Positions 62,489 to 64,000 of a stretch of 64,000 bases of DNA are shown here, piece by piece (the first letter of the stretch is position 1; each line of letters starts with the position of its first letter). Under the pieces are notes generated by a model. The model did no database searches. It saw only the letters and a list, made by a program, of their open reading frames with translations, and was not told the origin of the DNA. A program made the position numbers and the translations under genes. The stretch comes from Gemmatimonadota bacterium (GTDB lineage: Bacteria; Gemmatimonadota; Gemmatimonadetes; Longimicrobiales; Gaopeijiaceae), in contig JAJDVT010000094.1 of the NCBI GenBank assembly GCA_022826005.1, forward strand, positions 1 to 64,000, given 5' to 3'.

Positions 62489-63142
62489 TCAGCCCAGCCC
62501 TTCCGCCTCCTTCATGAGCCTTAGGTGGGTCGCGGCCTGCTCCAGGCCACCCTCGCCCTCCTGCCAGGTGACTCTGCCGTTGCCGTCCGCGTCCATCCCG
62601 GAGAGGATGGCCTGCGTCATGGCAGCGATCTCGTCAGCCGCCGCCTTGGCGGAAGCCATGTCCGTGGCGGAGGCGACCATCGCGGCCTTCTCGACGATGG
62701 CTTCGGCCCAGGTCACCACGTTCCGCGCGCTCGTGCCGACGTGGTTCGAGTGCATCTTGACGGCGTTCGAGGCGTCTTCCGCCTCGGCGGCCAGCCCGAT
62801 GTGCTGGGCAGCGCCGGAGGCGGCCCTGATCAGGCCGTAGCCCTTCCCCGGGCCCCGCTCGGAGGTCGAGGGATCGATCGCGTGCAGAACGTGCGTGATG
62901 TGGCGCTGGATGCCGGCAAGATCCCCGGATCCGGCGGCCAGTCCGGCGTGCTGGGCCGCCACCTCGGCTTCCATCTGGGCTGCGACCAGGAGTCCGACCT
63001 GGTCGGGGGTGTCTCGCCACATGTCGGCCACGTGGCCGATGTGGCGGTGGGCTGCGCTCTGCGCGGAGATCTGCGGCGCGGCGGCTGCCGCTGCCACGAT
63101 GGCTGCCAGCGCGGCCGTGGTCACGAGTCTCGTTTTCGCCAT
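62489..63142 (-). CDS. Exported His/Met-rich protein with one EF-hand loop
   Basis: 217 residues from ATG 63142. Signal peptide VTTAALAAIVAAAAAAPQIS. The helical mature chain has regularly spaced His and Met: HRHIGHVADMW, QMEAEVAAQHAGL, HITHVLHAIDP, HIGLAAEAED, MHSNHVGTSA. Near the end DADGNGRVTWQEGEGGL is a canonical EF-hand calcium loop (Asp-x-Asp-x-Asn-x-Arg-x-x-x-x-Glu). The His spacing of about 35 residues with 'H-x-x-H' pairs suggests metal or haem binding. Transcribed just ahead of the cytochrome, 47 bp apart, so both may act in one redox step. No named family is recognised. Confidence 0.65.
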   Translation of the reverse strand: MAKTRLVTTAALAAIVAAAAAAPQISAQSAAHRHIGHVADMWRDTPDQVGLLVAAQMEAEVAAQHAGLAAGSGDLAGIQRHITHVLHAIDPSTSERGPGKGYGLIRAASGAAQHIGLAAEAEDASNAVKMHSNHVGTSARNVVTWAEAIVEKAAMVASATDMASAKAAADEIAAMTQAILSGMDADGNGRVTWQEGEGGLEQAATHLRLMKEAEGLG

Positions 63143-63357
63143 GGTCCTGACTCTCCGGGTCTTGAAGGTGGGCGATTTCAACGTGTGCAGGGATGTCGCG
63201 ACAAGGTACGCATCTTTGCGGCGCGGAACCAGACTGACGCGCTGATGCGCGGAGGCGTCCCGGCCATTACACTTGCAGCCTGCGGTGCTGGCGCTACCCC
63301 CCCGGACACCCCTGGGGGACCCCGACCGCGTGACCACATCAGCCGAGGTTCGACGCC

Positions 63358-64000
63358 ATGTTGAGATTCTGCGACCACGCCCACTCCACCGCCCTCGTGG
63401 CGGTGCTCGCCGCGGCTCTCGCCTGCGCCGCTCCGGATCAGTCCGGTGATGCAGGCGCCGGGACCGCCGATCCCGCCGCGGAGTCCGAAACGAGTCCGTC
63501 CACCCTCGTCCGGCTTCTCGCCGATGGGCAGGCGGTCTTCGGCGTGTTCCCCGGAGGCAACACCCGTGAGCATGGAGTCCTGAGGGGGCAGAACCGGGAA
63601 CTGGACTTCGTCTTCTACTCCCTGGAGTCAGGTCCATTTGACATAATGTCAACTAAAGTTTACATGGAAGGGATCGCCGAGGGCTCGGGGGAGGACGCGC
63701 CGCACCCGCTGATCCTGAGGATTCCGCCGATCCGCAACGGCGTCGCCGACGCGGAGGCGCACACTGCGGAAGCGCTTGCGGCCGGGGTCGCGGGGATCGT
63801 CTTCCCGCATGCGGAATCGGCCGAGGACGCGGCCGTGGCGGTCTCGGTGATGGGCGATGATCTTTGGCCGGGGAACCCCGCCGGGACGCTCCTCGGCATC
63901 CTGATCGTGGAGGACGCGGAAGCGGTGGACCGGGTCGACGAGATCGTCGCGACGCGGGGGGTGAGCGTGGTCTTCGCCGGGCCGGGCGACCTGCGCCGGG
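63358..64000 (+). CDS. HpcH/HpaI aldolase/citrate-lyase family protein (3' end beyond the window)
   Basis: Starts at ATG 63358 and stays open to the last base (214 codons). Signal MLRFCDHAHSTALVAVLAAA with a lipobox-like L-A-C-A-A suggests export. Then LLADGQAVFGVFPGGNTREH, ELDFVFYSLESGPFDIMSTK, H-P-L-I-L-R-I-P-P, AEALAAGVAGIVFPHAESAE and V-S-V-V-F-A-G-P-G-D-L: the barrel strands of the HpcH/HpaI class II aldolases, which split 2-keto-3-hydroxy acids. The glutamate-rich metal site would be past residues seen here. An exported member is unusual. Incomplete. Confidence 0.8.
   Translation, partial: MLRFCDHAHSTALVAVLAAALACAAPDQSGDAGAGTADPAAESETSPSTLVRLLADGQAVFGVFPGGNTREHGVLRGQNRELDFVFYSLESGPFDIMSTKVYMEGIAEGSGEDAPHPLILRIPPIRNGVADAEAHTAEALAAGVAGIVFPHAESAEDAAVAVSVMGDDLWPGNPAGTLLGILIVEDAEAVDRVDEIVATRGVSVVFAGPGDLRR
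63638..63666. promoter_or_regulatory. Palindrome and promoter-like pair inside the aldolase gene
   Basis: TGACATAATGTCA (63639-63651) is a perfect dyad. TTGACA at 63638-63643 is followed 17 bases later by TACATG (63661-63666). The AT-rich island stands out in a GC-rich gene. The core ACATAATGT is the same as in the palindrome at 26233-26245. It could be chance coding sequence. Confidence 0.3.

Noticed and set aside
1-64000. tRNA or rRNA genes
   Set aside because: No cloverleaf ending in CCA-like arms or rRNA core sequences was found by eye; a covariance search would be decisive.

Overview
The window is a GC-rich bacterial chromosome segment with short intergenic gaps and many overlapping gene starts (ATGA, GTGA). 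Gene content points to a member of the Gemmatimonadota or a close relative. The clues are several secreted six-bladed beta-propeller proteins, an S9 peptidase, DUF1080 and GFO/IDH proteins with Tat signals, a PSCyt1-type cytochrome, a DUF5777 barrel and a RicT/PSP1 protein next to accA. The taxonomy is inferred from gene content; there is no rRNA or other phylogenetic marker. I saw no tRNA, rRNA, CRISPR array or insertion sequence.

Layout. 1-2.6 kb is a decayed patch: two copies of a small unknown protein bracket a DUF4062/HATPase/winged-helix regulator wrecked by deletions and frameshifts. 2.8-7.4 kb holds a membrane protein, an orphan PAS histidine kinase, a triple-DUF4377 lipoprotein and a Fic enzyme. 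7.4-12.1 kb is one very large surface protein with five near-identical 93-residue repeats and an autotransporter-like C-terminus. 12.2-15.3 kb encodes small envelope proteins. 15.5-17.1 kb is a translationally coupled metallophosphoesterase and Sfp-type phosphopantetheinyl transferase.

17.1-26.2 kb is the most interesting part: six minus-strand genes, mostly overlapping. In order they encode an OleC-like AMP ligase, an HMG-CoA reductase, a UbiA prenyltransferase, a rifampin-phosphotransferase-like dikinase, a DUF3419 (BtaA-like) aminocarboxypropyl transferase and a dolichol/phytol-kinase-like membrane protein. A pair of operator-like palindromes two helical turns apart lies just upstream, after a tandem-GNAT gene. 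Together they look like a pathway for a modified isoprenoid lipid or meroterpenoid that I do not recognise.

27.3-34.6 kb holds a DUF4143 ATPase remnant, a dipeptidyl-peptidase-like S9 enzyme, a Tat-exported N-glycosylasparaginase-like hydrolase, and an intact DUF4143 ATPase bracketed by a 17-bp direct repeat. 34.6-42.7 kb is the pbpC/alpha-2-macroglobulin pair. 42.8-48.4 kb is a four-gene coupled operon (GFO/IDH oxidoreductase, amine oxidase, double DUF1080, propeller), with a dicarboxylate symporter diverging from it. 50.8-55.2 kb has two intact beta-propeller genes and one truncated copy around a cyclophilin gene. 55.4-62 kb has accA, ricT and a four-gene polyamine-type ABC transporter. The window ends with a cytochrome, a His-rich EF-hand-like secreted protein and an HpcH/HpaI aldolase-family gene cut by the window edge.
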